DNA of 64,000 nt from Myoxocephalus aenaeus (taxonomy: Eukaryota; Chordata; Actinopteri; Perciformes; Cottidae). The position numbers were made by a program, and so were the translations under genes. Within the stretch, counting starts at the first letter, position 1, and each line of letters begins with the position of its first letter. Of this stretch, positions 9,995-22,503 are shown in pieces. The notes beneath the pieces were generated by a model that searched no databases, had not been told where the DNA came from, and saw nothing but the letters and a program-made list of their open reading frames with translations. The DNA is taken from the NCBI GenBank assembly GCA_038501785.1, contig JBAMJR010000003.1, forward strand, positions 465,001-529,000. Reading direction: 5' to 3'.

Positions 9995-10630
9995 GAGGTT
10001 GGAATATAAATGAAAGAAGGAATATGAAAGTGAAACAAAGGTTTTTTTCACAGAGTACAAAGCTACTAAACTGTCTCTCTGTTCAGGTTCAAACATGCTG
10101 AATTAAATACGTTATTGCACTAATAATGTGTGTATATATGTTTGTCTCATATCCCTTTATGTTGTTATGGTTTATATGCAGATTATAATCTGATTTTCCT
10201 CAGAAACACCATGACACAGGATGGCCTTAATGCTCTGGCTATGCTCTCCATGGAGAAGAAACGTGTCAGCGACATGTCCGACTTCAATAAGAAGGTCACT
10301 GAGAGGTTTGCCACTCAGAAGGACAGAAGAGTAAAGTTCCTACAAATAATTAGTCATACAAATATGCAGGTTTCCTCACCACACTGATTGGTGTTTCCCC
10401 AACAAACAAGGTTAATATGGGGCATCTTAAAATATCAACTTTTTTCTGTTTTTTTTATTATAATATATTCATGATATTTATGATTATATTATATGGTATT
10501 TATATATCATATTATACTTAATATTATTATATGATATATATATATATACTGTATATGTTTGATACTTTTTTTTGCATTGAATCATACTAGGATGTTTGCT
10601 GAAATTGATTGGATGGCCCTACCCCCCCAA
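9995..10630 (+). pseudogene. Array-flanking repeat with hAT transposase C-terminal remnant
   Basis: The first 200 bp is the conserved flank that follows every 38-bp array (GAGGTTGGAAT start). At 10204-10335 the plus strand encodes RNTMTQDGLNALAMLSMEKK and a following FATQKDRR segment. This matches the C-terminal dimerisation part of hAT-like transposases of the ZMYM/P52rIPK-related type. No other exons are nearby. The remainder is AT-rich. Confidence 0.5.
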
Positions 10631-10633
10631 ACA

Positions 10634-11207
10634 AATCCACCAGCCACTGAAAACCAACATACTACAAATGTCATTATAGTTTATAATATTGAATATTTCT
10701 CTTTTTTAAGTGAAACTACATGTGATCATTGAATCATACCCAGTGAAATGAAACACATTAAAAACAAACTAACTTAAACTATGTCGTCTCATGCAAAGTC
10801 AAAGCCAGGATTTGAGAAATACTGAGGTACCGTAATAATACATGTTTGACTTGACACCAAAAACATCTGTACATGAGTATTTTTTTCCTCTTCACGTTAT
10901 ATATTAATTTACCCGTTAATAAATTATCAATAAATCGGTGGGATTTTATTTTGAAAAAATAAATGCTTTGCACCGGAAGTCGTTGTCGCTAGCTTGATGC
11001 CGCTCGTTGCTCCGCTCCATGAACAGCTCGTGACTGGTGAGTTCATATTATGACTTTTAAACGTGTTCAGGTTGAACTACAACGTCGTACTGTATCAGAT
11101 GTACTTATTGTAGCGACGTGTGGTTGACTCGTTTTATCTGAACTGTTGAAACGAGACGTGCTGTGAACGTGAAGCTAGCTCAGCGTTAGCTTAGCGCTAG
11201 CTTAGCG
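10634..11207 (+). other. Duplicated promoter/first-exon-like block, copy 1
   Basis: Shared with 62826-63410. Near 10972 it has an ETS-type site (ACCGGAAGT), and at 11037 a consensus donor (CTG|GTGAGT), the layout of a TATA-less promoter with a non-coding first exon. No ORF starts here. It could feed a plus-strand transcript such as ZNF-A, whose 5' end has a good acceptor at 13385-13386; that link is inference. Confidence 0.4.
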
Positions 11208-11395
11208 TTAGCTTAGCGGCTGCAGCCGAAGAGTCAAAACATTTCCTCCTAACGTCTAAAACCACTTCTCCTTGAGCTGTGTTTAGAGGATCCGACTCCA
11301 CTGTCACTAAGTCACGTAGTTGTGACGCGACGGCAGGCGCATGTTAGTGACGTCAGTCTGCGGCGGTGAAACTACAATGTTTTGAAGAGGGACTA
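11208..11395 (-). promoter_or_regulatory. ZNF promoter copy 2, without its exon
   Basis: Repeats the ZNF 5' UTR/promoter sequence, including the CRE TGACGTCA at 11348-11355, with a small deletion near 11281. The MSQEEM first exon is absent; the block at 10634-11207 lies where the exon would be. Confidence 0.5.
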
Positions 11396-11456
11396 CAAAA
11401 AAGATCATCTTAAATACTTCATCTGTCTTCTTACAGTGTTGCGTCATGCAGACGAT

Positions 11457-11898
11457 TTAAACAACCTCATAGTATTACTTTATTAACAACATAAACAACC
11501 TGGTTCATAGTATTACTTTATTAACAACATAAACAACCTGGTTCATAGTATTACTTTATTAATAACATAAACAACCTGGTTCATAGTATTACTTTATTAA
11601 CATAAACAACCTGGTTCATAGTATTACTTTATTAACAACATAAACAACCTCATAGTATTACTTTATTAACAACATAAACAACCTGGTTCATAGTATTACT
11701 TTATTAATAACATAAACAACCTGGTTCATAGTATTACTTTATTAATAACATAAACAACCTGGTTCATAGTATTACTTTATTAACAACATAAACAACCTGG
11801 TTCATAGTATTACTTTATTAATAACATAAACAACCTGGTTCATAGTATTACTTTATTAATAACATAAACAACCTGGTTCATAGTATTACTTTATTAAC
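11457..11898. repeat. 38-bp minisatellite, array 2 (about 12 units)
   Basis: Same unit as array 1, with shorter deletion variants (units lacking AACAA or CTGGTT). Flanks match the other arrays on both sides. Confidence 0.95.
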
Positions 11899-12165
11899 GA
11901 GGTTGGAATAGAAATGAAAGAAGGAATATGAAAGTGAAACAAAGGTATGTTTCACAGAGTACAAAGCTACTAAACTGTCTCTCTGTTCAGGTTCAAACAT
12001 GCTGAATTAAATACGTTATTGCACTAATAATGTGTGTATATATGTGTCTCATATCCCTTTATGTTGTGATGGTTTATATGCAGATTATAATCTGATCATA
12101 AGAATATGCAGACAACGGTTTATGAAACACAACCTGTTGCTGCAATAACTAGGTCCAGCCACCGT
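11899..12165. repeat. Conserved array flank
   Basis: Matches 9995-10190, 32641-32833 and 59089-59340. Non-coding. It appears to be part of the original ZNF-upstream unit. Confidence 0.6.
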
Positions 12166-13386
12166 AAAGGTAAACACACACAAAGAGTCAATGTTCTTTC
12201 TTTTGCTATCTCGTGTTTGAGAATAGCATTTATTGGGCTCTCCAGTGGCAGCTGGTTTCACGAGCCGGAGGAGTTCACAAGCAATGGTGTATGACAGGCA
12301 ATACAAATACATTAATAAACAAGACACCAAGGCAGTGGTTCACCAGCTGCAAAAGAAATAAAATGAAAACATAATTAAGAACACGTCACCGCCAACCCGG
12401 AAACGACACGGTACTTCCGGTTCATTCCACTCAGTTAGGAAGGTTCCTCACCAAAAAGGACTATTAGTCGAATAGTCCTTTTTAAGCCAGTGTTAGCTCA
12501 GCGTTAGCTTTACCTCATGATTGAGTTTACCGCCGTTAGCGCGACGTGGCGGTCGACCGATATCTGAGCTGTCATGGCCGATACCGATGAGATCACCGAT
12601 ATCAGGGAGCTACAATTATTATTATTCATTCACAGTAAATTCAACACCAAGCAACTGAAATATGGAAATGCTGCTAAATGTATACAGTGTAAAAAAAAAA
12701 GAAGAAATATATTAAATATTATAGTGTAATTATATTAAGATTTACTAATTTGGAAAAATGCACAATATATACAAAAAATAGGATAGAGTAAAAAGAAAAA
12801 TATTCATTCAATAAATTCAACACCAAACAACTGAAATATGCAAATTCGGATAGAAGACATATATCTATGTAATTCTACACTAAGTAGTGAAAAACAACAG
12901 GTGTATAGTGTAAATGGCACCAATAACCCACAATTAAAAATAGTAAAACGTCTATACACACTACATTTTAGTCAGGTGTTTTGTAAGTTATAAATTATAC
13001 ATTAAGTGCAGAATAATTGAGTTTCCTTTATTATCAATACCATGTTTTTGTTTTTGATTTAGATTAGAGTTTGGTATGAATGGGCCTCTAATCGCACACC
13101 AACATAAATCATAGTAGTTGATCTGTCGCTGTTTTCTTTTCGACTGTAACTATCAGTCAAATGAATGTGGACTTAATACAATATAAAGCATTTATGTGAT
13201 TCTTCTGTATGTTTTATGTCATTATAGTGTGTTTTACGATCTGTGTTTTTAAAAGTGTTCCGTTATTGTGACGCACTTTATAAACAGTGTTTTGAAAGGT
13301 TCTGTACAAACAAATTTTTGTTGATCTTATTAACACCATGCATTGCTTTCTGACCTGATCCACATTTTGTGTTCTTTTCCTTCCAG
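12166..13386. other. Intergenic, repeat debris
   Basis: No gene seen. A perfect hairpin lies at 12453-12483 (arms AAAAAGGACTATT). Around 12550-12600 is a hAT-like GTCGACCGATATC fragment, then AT-rich sequence. A polypyrimidine tract and CAG acceptor occur at 13371-13386. Confidence 0.5.
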
Positions 13387-13550
13387 GAGGTCCGGATGTT
13401 CCTCCATTAGCAACATGGCGGCTACCGTCAGGAGCAACAGCAGCGTCTCTTTGTTGTGTTGATCAAGTGTCAGCTAGTCCCAGTTCAATGGAGAGGAAAC
13501 GGGGTTAGTGACGGAGTTTGTGTGGAGGAAACGTTTCTGTCTTTGTGAAA
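13387..13550 (+). promoter_or_regulatory. ZNF-A promoter/5' UTR with YY1-like site
   Basis: CAACATGGCGGC at 13411-13422 matches the YY1 consensus (AANATGGCGGC). The same site is kept upstream of the paralogue ZNF-C at 51719-51731 (inverted). The ATG inside the site is not in a long frame. Confidence 0.5.
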
Positions 13551-15960
13551 ATGTCTAAAGTCCAAATGCTGAGATCTGTAGTCAAGCAGCGACTAACTGC
13601 GGCTGCTGAAGAGATATTTGGGCTGTTTGAAAGAACGATAGCAGAGTACGAGGAGGAACTTTCTGCTTCTAAAGAGGAGAACGAGCGACAACGGAGACTA
13701 CTGGACGCTGTTTTCAACCCGGAAGTCCGGATACAAAGAGCAGGTTGGTTCTGTTTGTTTCTTCATCACTTTAAACTGATGGAAGCAGTTCTGGAGGAAG
13801 TATTCACATCATGTACTGAGGTAGAGTTACAGGTACTGAAGTATTCACATCATGTATTGAGGTAGAGTTACAGGTACTGAAGTATTCACATCATGTACTG
13901 AGGTAGAGTTACAGGTACTTTGGTACTTTTTACTGTACTACAGCTCAGAGGTACATATTGTACTTTTTAACTGTACTACTTCTCAGAGGTACATATTGTA
14001 CTTTTTAACTGTACTACTTCTCAGAAGTACATATTGTACTTTTTATTAAGATACATCTCAGAGGTACATATTGTACTCTTTACTGTACTACATCTCTACG
14101 TCTACTGACTTTACTCGTTGTGGAGGATTAAAACTCAACAAAGCTCAGCAGCGTGGAACAACACTATTACAGCAGCAACAAGCACAACAGTTATGTTACA
14201 CAGAACTGAACGGGACTCAACGGTCCAAAAACGTCGTGACCGTGTCACAGGGACTCCCTGGGGTTCCTAGTGGGGCTCGTCCAATGAGGCACCATGTGGT
14301 GTGGTTTAAACCAAATCAGTTATATGTATACTTCTTCTTTCATTATATTAGCTACACATGACCTTTGTTGGTGTACTAGAGGGGAACTAAAAGTAGCCGG
14401 TCAGTGGAGCAAGTTACAGTAGATGGAACATGTAGTCTCTGCATCTGCTACTGAGGGTCTGTTACTGCCGGTGGGGAGTGGTTCAGTCAATGCAACACGA
14501 GAGTGTGACGTTTACGACAGCAGCAGCAGGTTTTTATTTAGGGGTCATGCTTCTCTCATTTACAACTAATTCTCCGCTTTTTCAGTGATAAACCTCTTGA
14601 ATAATAGAGAGTTTAATATATGATTTCTCAGATGTATGAATGTATTTTATTCTCCACAGACGTCCAGCAGCTGTTGGTGGTTAAAGAAGAGGTTCCCCCT
14701 GAGCAGCAGGACTGGAGCTCCAGTCTGGGCCAGGAGGAACCAGAGACCCCACACATTAAAGAGGAACAGGAGGACCCAGATCCCCAACACATTAAAGAGG
14801 AACAGGACGACCCAGATCCCCCACACATTAAAGAGGAACAGGAGGACCCAGAGCCCCCACACATTAAAGAGGAACAGGAGGAACTCTGGACCAGTCAGGG
14901 TGGAGAGCAGCTTCAAAGGCTGGAGGAGGCTGGTATCAAGTTATCATTCGCTCCTGTAAAGAGTGAAGATGATGAAGAAGAAGCTCAGTCCTCACAGCTT
15001 CATCAAAGACAAACTGAAACGATGGAAACCGAAGATGATGGAGCAGATTGTGGAGGATCAGAACCAGATACTGATGAGACTGATGAGACTGATGACAGTA
15101 GAGATTGGAAGGAGACTCAGGAACCTCAGTCAGACTCAAACCCTCTGCAAAACATTGAAGTACCTGTAAGTGATGTGAACTGTAGTACTGGAAAAACATC
15201 AATCAGCTCGCCTGAATGTGCTGGAAGCTCTGACCACAAGGTACGTCTGAAGAGACCCACTAGATCCAAAACGGGAGTGAAACCATTTAGTTGTTCCGTG
15301 TGTAGTAAAACATTTTCACATAAGGGAGACCTGAAACGTCACATGACTATCCACACAGGGGAGAAACCATTTAGTTGTTCCATGTGTAGTAAAACATTTT
15401 CACGAAAAGGACACCTGAACGTTCACATGACTATCCACACAGGAGTGAAATCATTTAGTTGTTTCGTGTGCAGAAAAACATTTTCACATAAGGCACGCCT
15501 GAAATCGCACATGACTATCCACACAGATGAGAAACCATTTAGTTGTTCCATGTGTAGTAAAACATTTTCACAAAAGGGACACATGACCTATCACATGACT
15601 ATCCACACAGGGGAGAAACCATTTAGTTGTTCCGTGTGTCATCAAACATTTTCACGAAAGGTAGACCTGAACTCTCACACGACTATCCACACAGGGGAGA
15701 AACCATTTAGTTGTTCAGTTTGTAGTAAAACATTTTCACAAAAGGGATCCCTGAAATATCACATGAGTAACCACACAGGGGAGAAACAATTTAGTTGTTC
15801 CCTGTGTAGTAAAACATTTTCACGAAAGGGTGACCTGAACGTTCACATGACTATCCACACAGGGGAGAAACCATTTAGTTGTTCCGTGTGTAGTAAAACA
15901 TTTTCACGAAAGCAACATCTGACAAAACATTTAAAAGTCCACACTAGAGAAACAAATTAG
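13551..15960 (+). CDS. C2H2 zinc-finger protein ZNF-A (two exons, 8 fingers)
   Basis: Predicted nuclear DNA-binding protein of 497 residues. Exon 1 is 13551-13743 (64 codons plus 1 base, donor GTTGGT); exon 2 is 14660-15960 after TTCTCCACAG. The phase-1 join gives ...IQRA-DVQQLLVVKEE. Exon 1 encodes a helical segment (MSKVQMLRSVVKQRLTAAAE, then EEYEEEL-type heptads) typical of percomorph ZNFs. Residues about 65-270 are acidic, with four tandem 12-residue PHIKEEQEDPDP-type repeats that contain psi-K-x-E SUMO consensus motifs. Eight intact C-X2-C-X12-H-X3-H fingers span about residues 276-492. One linker is HTDEKPF instead of HTGEKPF. Paralogue of ZNF-C. Its DNA target is unknown; orthology was not assigned. 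The start is the first ATG, with A at -3. Confidence 0.85.
13810..14095 (+). repeat. Two minisatellites in the ZNF-A intron
   Basis: About three copies of a ~44-bp unit (TACTGAGGTAGAGTTACAGG core) at 13810-13920, then about four copies of a ~38-bp unit (ACATATTGTACTTTTTAACT core) at 13945-14095. Both are inside the 916-bp intron and non-coding. Confidence 0.8.
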
Positions 15961-16720
15961 TCGTGGAGTTTGCTCAACAAGATTCTCTCGTCTCTGTTAT
16001 TCATCAAATCTCAAGTGTATTGATGAGAGCATCAGAAATAAATGAGACATAGTTAAACACTTAAAAACTGTCAGGCTGATACAGACTGCAAAATAAGTTT
16101 ATTCAGCAAAGATGAAGTTACACATCATTTTACATTCTGTTGGTATTTGTTTCTATGATATTGTCTCATGTTTCATGTGTTATGTATTGTCATGTATATA
16201 TTAAATATAATAGTTTTTTACATTGTCAAAGTATTCCATGTCCTCTATGCACCACTATGGTTTGAGCTGAATTATAGGTGATGAAACTGAGGGAAATATT
16301 TAACCTTCTTTCTCTTCAGCAATGTTTTCTCTCCAGTTAAAACTCATTACTTCCTTGATTTAGTTTTACTCTAGAAACTGCAGTTTTGTTCTATAACTGA
16401 AGAATGACTGAATTGAGAAAAGAATTGTTGTTAATTATCTCAATCCTTTCTTCAACGTTATCATCTACTGATCTCATCGTTTTGAGATAAAGTCCTTTGT
16501 TTTAGGACGTGAATATTTTACCTTTTGTTGACCGAACTTTCTCTTTGATTTACTACTATTGTAATAGTTGTAATAAAACATTAATCTGTTCTAATTGTTT
16601 TCATGGTGGCTCTCAAACAGTTGTTCAGCCAATGCTTTCACCAAAATGACTTCAGCTGAATGTTGTTCTTCCATATTTGCTCCAGTGTTTGTAGCTAAGC
16701 TAAGCAAGAGACGCAGCGAT
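15961..16720 (+). other. ZNF-A 3' UTR and duplicated downstream flank
   Basis: The sequence after the stop is similar to the region below ZNF-C at 41340-41963, out to about 16720, showing that A and C come from a duplication larger than the coding exons. AATAAA occurs at about 16037. Confidence 0.6.
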
Positions 16721-18480
16721 TGGTTCTGATTTAATTTGTTCTTTTTGTTTGTTTGCCTGTTTTTGGATGAATAAATCATAAGAAACAGAAACGTTGCCTG
16801 CATGCATCACATACTCATAGTGCGTCAGTGGCCCGTTGATTCATGTTACATTTAGATTTGTATGACAAATATCCACTCAGATGTTACTTAGAAACACTTA
16901 TTTTCTAAACAGATTTTTATAAATGTACTTATTATATTTAAATATATAACTAAAGCGCAAGAGGTTAAGATATTTAATGTTGCACTGATTAAAATGTAAT
17001 TAATTATCTGCTTAATTAAAGGGAATAAAATAAGTTCTACTTCTTTCAATCCCTCTCTCCCACAACTTTATAGTGGAGGCTGTGACTTTTTTAATAACAT
17101 TTCAGACCGTTTAGTATCATACAGGAACTACATTTTACAAATCTATTAGAAAAATCTTCACATGTTAAAAATTTAATATTTAAAATGTTCCATATCTACT
17201 AAATCGTGAAACAACCAGTATTTTTTTCCATTCTGTTATTCTGAAGCTTCGTGGCTTTGAACAAAAAATACATTTCATAAAACGAACATTGTTTATGGAC
17301 TCGTCATGCAAAATATAAAATATGAAGTATTAAAGTATATGGACGATGTCCTATTGTCCTCAGCTGAGTACCGGACGGTGTCCCGCGTTGAATCCCAACT
17401 CGATGTCCCGAGTCTTCTCTAGTTGTTGTCCAGTTGTTCCATTGGTGCCGTTGGTTAAAGTTCCTCATGACTTGAGTCCTTTCTTTAGACACGCCCACAT
17501 TATGACCTCATCAGGATACACGTCCTTTGTTCGTCAGAGAGGAACTTGATTGGAACAGTTTCCAAACTTTTAGGCAACAGAATCAATATTACAATCACCT
17601 TTTGGTTATTAGATCTCTTTGTATGAAGTCTCACTTGGAGACGTCAGAATGATGCGTCTTCACAGCTTAGCGTGACCCACTTCTACACACAATGACATAT
17701 CAACAAGCTTTTGATAACTATTGATGACATTGAACCAATATTTACATATAAAATAAAAAAGTACCGGCGGCTGAACAAATGTATAAAGATCTAACAAAGT
17801 AGTAATGCTTCAATAAATATGAATGCGCTTTTAAAGAAGGACCTATAATGTTTGCACTCAACGCATTTTACTGAAAACTACTCAGTGGTGGAATGGAACT
17901 AAGTTTATTTACTGTGAGTACAATCTAGAGGTCTTGGCTCAATATTCTGCTACTTTTAACTTCTTTTATATAATATATACTTTATAAAGTTTTATTCTGT
18001 GTTCTTAAGGCGAGACGCGACAGGAAGAAACATGAGACGCCTTTAATAACACGCCTTCTTTCAGTGGAAAAAACATCCAGAATATACATTCAGATTATTT
18101 TACTCCTTTATCTGTTTGCGTCTGTAGATTTCTACTAAATTCAACAAAAGTTACCATTACATAATGCTTCATTTGAATATTTAAACATAACATTTCATAA
18201 AATGTGTAACACAATAAACCCTCCTCTTAACGTCAGTGATGGAGTGGTGAACATAGTGATATCTATGAGTTCATGTGTTGACCCTCTTCACCTGTAGAGT
18301 CTTCATCATGATGTCATGTAACTAAACTTCTCTTTAAAGGACGTTTTCTCTCATGAGTTTGTTCTCAGACTCTGATCCAGAAATCTCCTCTTCAGCAGCT
18401 CTTACATCACCAAACTTTACTCTTTCATTCCTACATATATCCTGAGGGTTTATGCAGAGGGATTTGTTCACAGACAAAAA

Positions 18481-18523
<43 letters not shown>

Positions 18524-18785
18524 TACACACATATATATATATGTATATACATATATATACACACACACACACATATATATACACATACAAAAATGATGAG
18601 CATTGGTTCTCTCATGAGCCGAAGCTTCATGGGGCTTCGTTTGCTCTACTGCGCCATCAAGTGGACAATACCTGTAAAGCAGGCAGAGTGATTATAATGA
18701 CACCATGGCTTTGGTGTGTGAAGCTTTGAGTTGAGTATATGAATGAATGACGTTTGTGATGCCAATACATAAATAATGAACTTAT
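16721..18785. other. Intergenic, no gene seen
   Basis: AT-rich sequence without supported coding regions. A TA/CA microsatellite fills 18482-18595; ORFs across it are low-complexity artefacts. GAAGCTT-containing inverted words at 18620-18730 may be old transposon debris. Confidence 0.5.
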
Positions 18786-19111
18786 TAATATGGTGTCAGA
18801 CTCTATGATACAATGGCGGGGTCAAAAGCTCTTTGCATCAAGGAATAGTGGGGGATTGGCTCTTCCAAATATGGAATTATATAGCATAGCATTCAAAATG
18901 AATAAGCTAGCACGGCACTGGGCAAATTATTAATCCAACCCTGGATGGAAGGGGAATTAGCAGCTCCATTCCAGATTATGGACTCGTTATCACAAAAACA
19001 CACAACAGAAACAGCACTCATTTTACAACACTCTAAGTGGGCACATACGATTCTGGGGATTTCTCAATACAAACAAAGCTACTCCTCCACTTAGAATAAC
19101 CCTCACATCTG
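18786..19111 (+). pseudogene. Tx1/L1-like LINE ORF2 fragment, 5' piece
   Basis: The plus strand translates with stops to an L1-like ORF2 C-terminal region (W.G.LA.P....Y..A, then ILQHSKWAH). The LINE is interrupted at 19112 by a Harbinger element and resumes at 20418. Dead copy with in-frame stops. Confidence 0.5.
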
Positions 19112-20414
19112 GGCCCTATTCTTCGTACCTGGTTTACTGAGTTAGCCAGATAATTTTCAGGATAAGATGACGTAGGTCAGGCTTTTCAGTTCTTCGAAGC
19201 AAGTTTAGATAAATCACCATAGCAACACATTGAAATCCCTTAACCTGCTCCACAGCAGGTTTAGTGAAATTCACTGGATAAGCTGGCCACTCCCACCGGA
19301 CAAAAAAGGCAGCTCCCTTCCTCATTGATGAAGGAGTGATATTAGTTATATTAGTTTTATAGGGAGAGAGTTCTTCCAGATCGCCAAGATCCGTTCTCAC
19401 ATCATCATGACTTCCTGTACGCGGCGCATTAGATTCTGCCGAGACCTCCTCGAGTCGTACATTAAACACCACAGCGCAGCAGAGGATCGCCTGGATCACA
19501 TACTGTATGCAGACTGGATCACATTGTCTCACAGACTTGATCACCTTTTTTGTGACTGGTACATGTTTGCACAGTGTCTGCGATGTGGAGAACATCGGGA
19601 AAGCCACTGCATGGCGTGCTGTTCGTAACGTCTATTTAGCGCTTAAGAAACTTATGGATGTGTTCAAGCGCAATTATATGACAGTGTTATTAGTACACCA
19701 TACATATCATTATTGTATAAAATGATTACGGTACTGATCCGCCCATACACAGATTCAAACTCCTAGTTATATGGTAATCTACACATACATGTATATACAC
19801 ATGTATGATACATACACACATACAGTACATATATCCTCATAAGTGTATATATTCATTTGTATACTGCCAGCAAGCACATTTAAATAAATATAATCTGATT
19901 GATTTGGGTGATGAGGCACTTAAAATTAGCCGATACACGTTCCCAACACTGACGCATTTAACTTGATATTTTGCGATGCTTATGTGACTCTAGCCCGAAC
20001 AGCGGAGGCGGCGTTAAGCTGCGTTCACAAACAGGAAGTGTTGCGAATATTCGCTTACTTTGGATGTGAACGCACCGTTAGACTTTGCCATGATTATGGA
20101 TTAAATTCATCATATGTAGTCGTGATCATCTCCTGCTCCTCCACGGAGAGAAGAGACGCTCTTTCTCTGAGTTTATTTAAAATTGTCGCGTTTGAAGATC
20201 ATTGAATCTGTGTTCGACTCCTCCCCCTTCTGAGGAGGAGCGTGCACGCGCATTTATCCAGATGACGGACGTCTGGTTCGAATGAACGAGACCGTTTGAG
20301 GGCGGGTCAACCTTTGAAGAACCGGGAAAGCCTAATGTCAATCATCTCGCTAATTTAAGATGGATAATAGGACATTTGATCGACTTTGTTGAACCACGTA
20401 CGAAGAATACCCCC
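19112..20414 (+). mobile_element. PIF/Harbinger element with decayed transposase
   Basis: Terminal repeats share TATTCTTCGTAC; a 3-bp duplication CTG flanks the element (19109-19111, 20415-20417). Plus-strand remnants of the nuclease gene occur at 19407-19690 in shifting frames, including FVTGTCLHSVCDVENIGKAT and AVRNVYLALKKLMDVF, matching the HARBI1-type transposase. Stops and frameshifts inactivate it. A sibling lies at 56339-57569 with the same CTG duplication. Confidence 0.78.
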
Positions 20415-20715
20415 CTGTTTAGGGAAAAAAAGTATTTATATGGGATACATGGCTGGCAAAAGGAATACATGTTATCAAAGATCTCTACAGAGACGGCTCA
20501 TTTAACATTTATCATTGGAGGACCTTAAAGAAACGTTTAATTTAGACGAGAAGGGGGATTTCTGGAAGTATTTAAAGTTGAGGAGTAGCATGGGGTCCAG
20601 GTTTGGACTGAAAAGAGAAGAAAAAGAAGAGAATAAGATTCAGGAGTTCCTAAATGCTTCCCTACACTCTGCCTCAATATTCTATCAAAACATGTCAAAT
20701 ATTCAAGCTGGAATG
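20415..20715 (+). pseudogene. Tx1/L1-like LINE ORF2 fragment, 3' piece
   Basis: Encodes EDLKETFNLDEKGDFWKYLK and LRSSMGSRFG, the conserved late ORF2 segment of Tx1/L1-type fish LINEs. Continues the piece at 18786-19111. Confidence 0.6.
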
Positions 20716-22440
20716 TAAGAAATAAAATGCAGTAGTGAGATGCAGCGACAGGAGCTGAGGGTCTCAGCAGACCTGCAGCTTTCAGGAACCTTATTCCAGA
20801 TATGTGTAGCAGAAAAGCTGAACGCTGCTTCTCCATGTTTAGTTCTGACTCTTGGAACAGAAAGTAGACCCGTCCCAGACGACCTGAGTGGCCGGGATGG
20901 TTCATAAGGTAGCAGCAGATCACAAACATACTTAGGCCCTAAACCAGGGGTCACCAACCTTTTTGAAGCCGAGAGCTACTTCAAGGGTACAAAATAATAC
21001 GAAGGGCTACTTGTTTGATACAAACTTCCTGAACAACAAAGTTGCACAGATCACTATCTATTTAACCCCTATCTAACTATCTAACTCTATCTAACCCCCT
21101 TCAGAAATGGTCGGAGTTAGGGCTGGGCGGTATGGCCAAAAATTAATATCACAGTATTTTGTAAGATTCTGGCGTATTTTTTTTCTTCAGTAAACGCATT
21201 CATTCATTGATGCTGAAAAGGACCGCAGGCCAACTGAACAGCTGGTACATAGAGGGTGTTAGGAAGCTAAACCTGGAGGGACTTAGGACCCAGGGGAATG
21301 TAGGTGTTTCTTCTTGGTGTGATAGTGGGCGAGCTGTACCCAGCATGCTCGGTGGTGTGATTTTATAAATGTACAATTATTAGTATTACAAATTGTTAAT
21401 ATCACAAACTGTTGTGTCTTGGTGTTTTACCCTGTTAAAATGTGTTAGTTGTGGGTTATTAATTGTTGTTATAAAGTTTTAACCGCGACTAAAGTTAGAA
21501 CCATGATACAAGTTAGAACCATGACACGTAAGTAGCTCCGACCGCTGCGCGCATGGCAGTGATTTTTTTTCATTTTTTTCTTGTGAAAGCTCATAAGCGT
21601 GTTCTATTTTTAGAACATGCTTCGCGGGCGACTAGCGTGGTCTTTGTGGGCGACCAGGTGCCTGCGGGCACCGTGTTGGCTACCCCTGCCCTAAACCATT
21701 CAGTGCTTTATAAACCAGCAGCAGGATTTTAAAGTCAATTCTTTGTTTGACAGGAAGCCAGTGCAAAGACCTCAGAACTGGTGTGATGTGATCCACTTTC
21801 CTGGTCTTAGTGAGGACTCGAGCTGCAGCGTTCTGAATCAGCTGCAGCTTTCTGATTGACTTTTTACAGAGGCCTGTGAACACACCGTTACAGTAGTCAA
21901 GTCTACTGAAGATAAATGACCTGTGAACACACCGTTACAGTAGTCAAGTCTACTGAAGATAAATGCTCCAAATCCTGTTGAGACATAGGTCCTCTAACCC
22001 TTGATATATACTTCAGGTGGTAGTAGGCTGATTTTGTAATTGTCTTGATATGGCTGTTCAGGTTGAGGTCTGAATCCATAACTACACCTAGATTTCTGGC
22101 TTGGTTTGAGGTTTTTAACATCAGTGATTGAAGCTGAGCGCTCACTTTCAATCGTTCGTCCTTGGGACCAAAAACAATTACTTCTGTTTTATCTTTATTT
22201 CATTGAAGAAAATTCTGGCACATCCAGTTATTGATTTCTTCAATGCATTTAGCCAGCCCTTGTATGGGACTATAGTCCCCTGGTGATATAGTTATGTAGA
22301 TTTGTGTATCATCTGCATAATTATGATAACACACTTTGTTGTTTTTCATAATCTGAGCCAGTGGAAGCATGTAGATGTTGAACAGAAGAGGCCCCAGTAT
22401 TGAGCGTTGGGGAACACCACATGTCATCCTAGTCAGCTAC
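20716..22440 (-). pseudogene. L2-group LINE copy split by a hAT
   Basis: On the minus strand: GVPQRSILGPLLFNIYMLPL and a HNYADDTQIYI catalytic box at 22427-22200; ARNLGVVMDSDLNLNSHIKT at 22100-22000; LQLIQNAAARVLTKTRKVDH at 21840-21750; and the C-terminus at 20957-20716 beyond a hAT. Several frame breaks occur. A 47-bp tandem duplication at 21873-21966 is also present in the copy at 38560-39425. It is 5'-truncated at the palm domain. Confidence 0.8.
20945..21688. mobile_element. Non-autonomous hAT element, second copy
   Basis: Termini CAGGGGTCACCAAC and inverted CAGGGGTAGCCAAC, with perfect 8-bp duplications CCCTAAAC at 20937-20944 and 21689-21696. Same family as 1911-2714, in opposite orientation. 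No coding capacity. Confidence 0.9.
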
Positions 22441-22503
22441 TAGTCTTAATGCAGAATAATAAAAGCTGGAAATGTAACAAAATAAATGGACACTTTTATA
22501 CAC

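Noticed and set aside
19134..19607. 157-codon minus-strand ORF as a host gene
   Set aside because: It lies inside a Harbinger element and is antisense to its decayed transposase.
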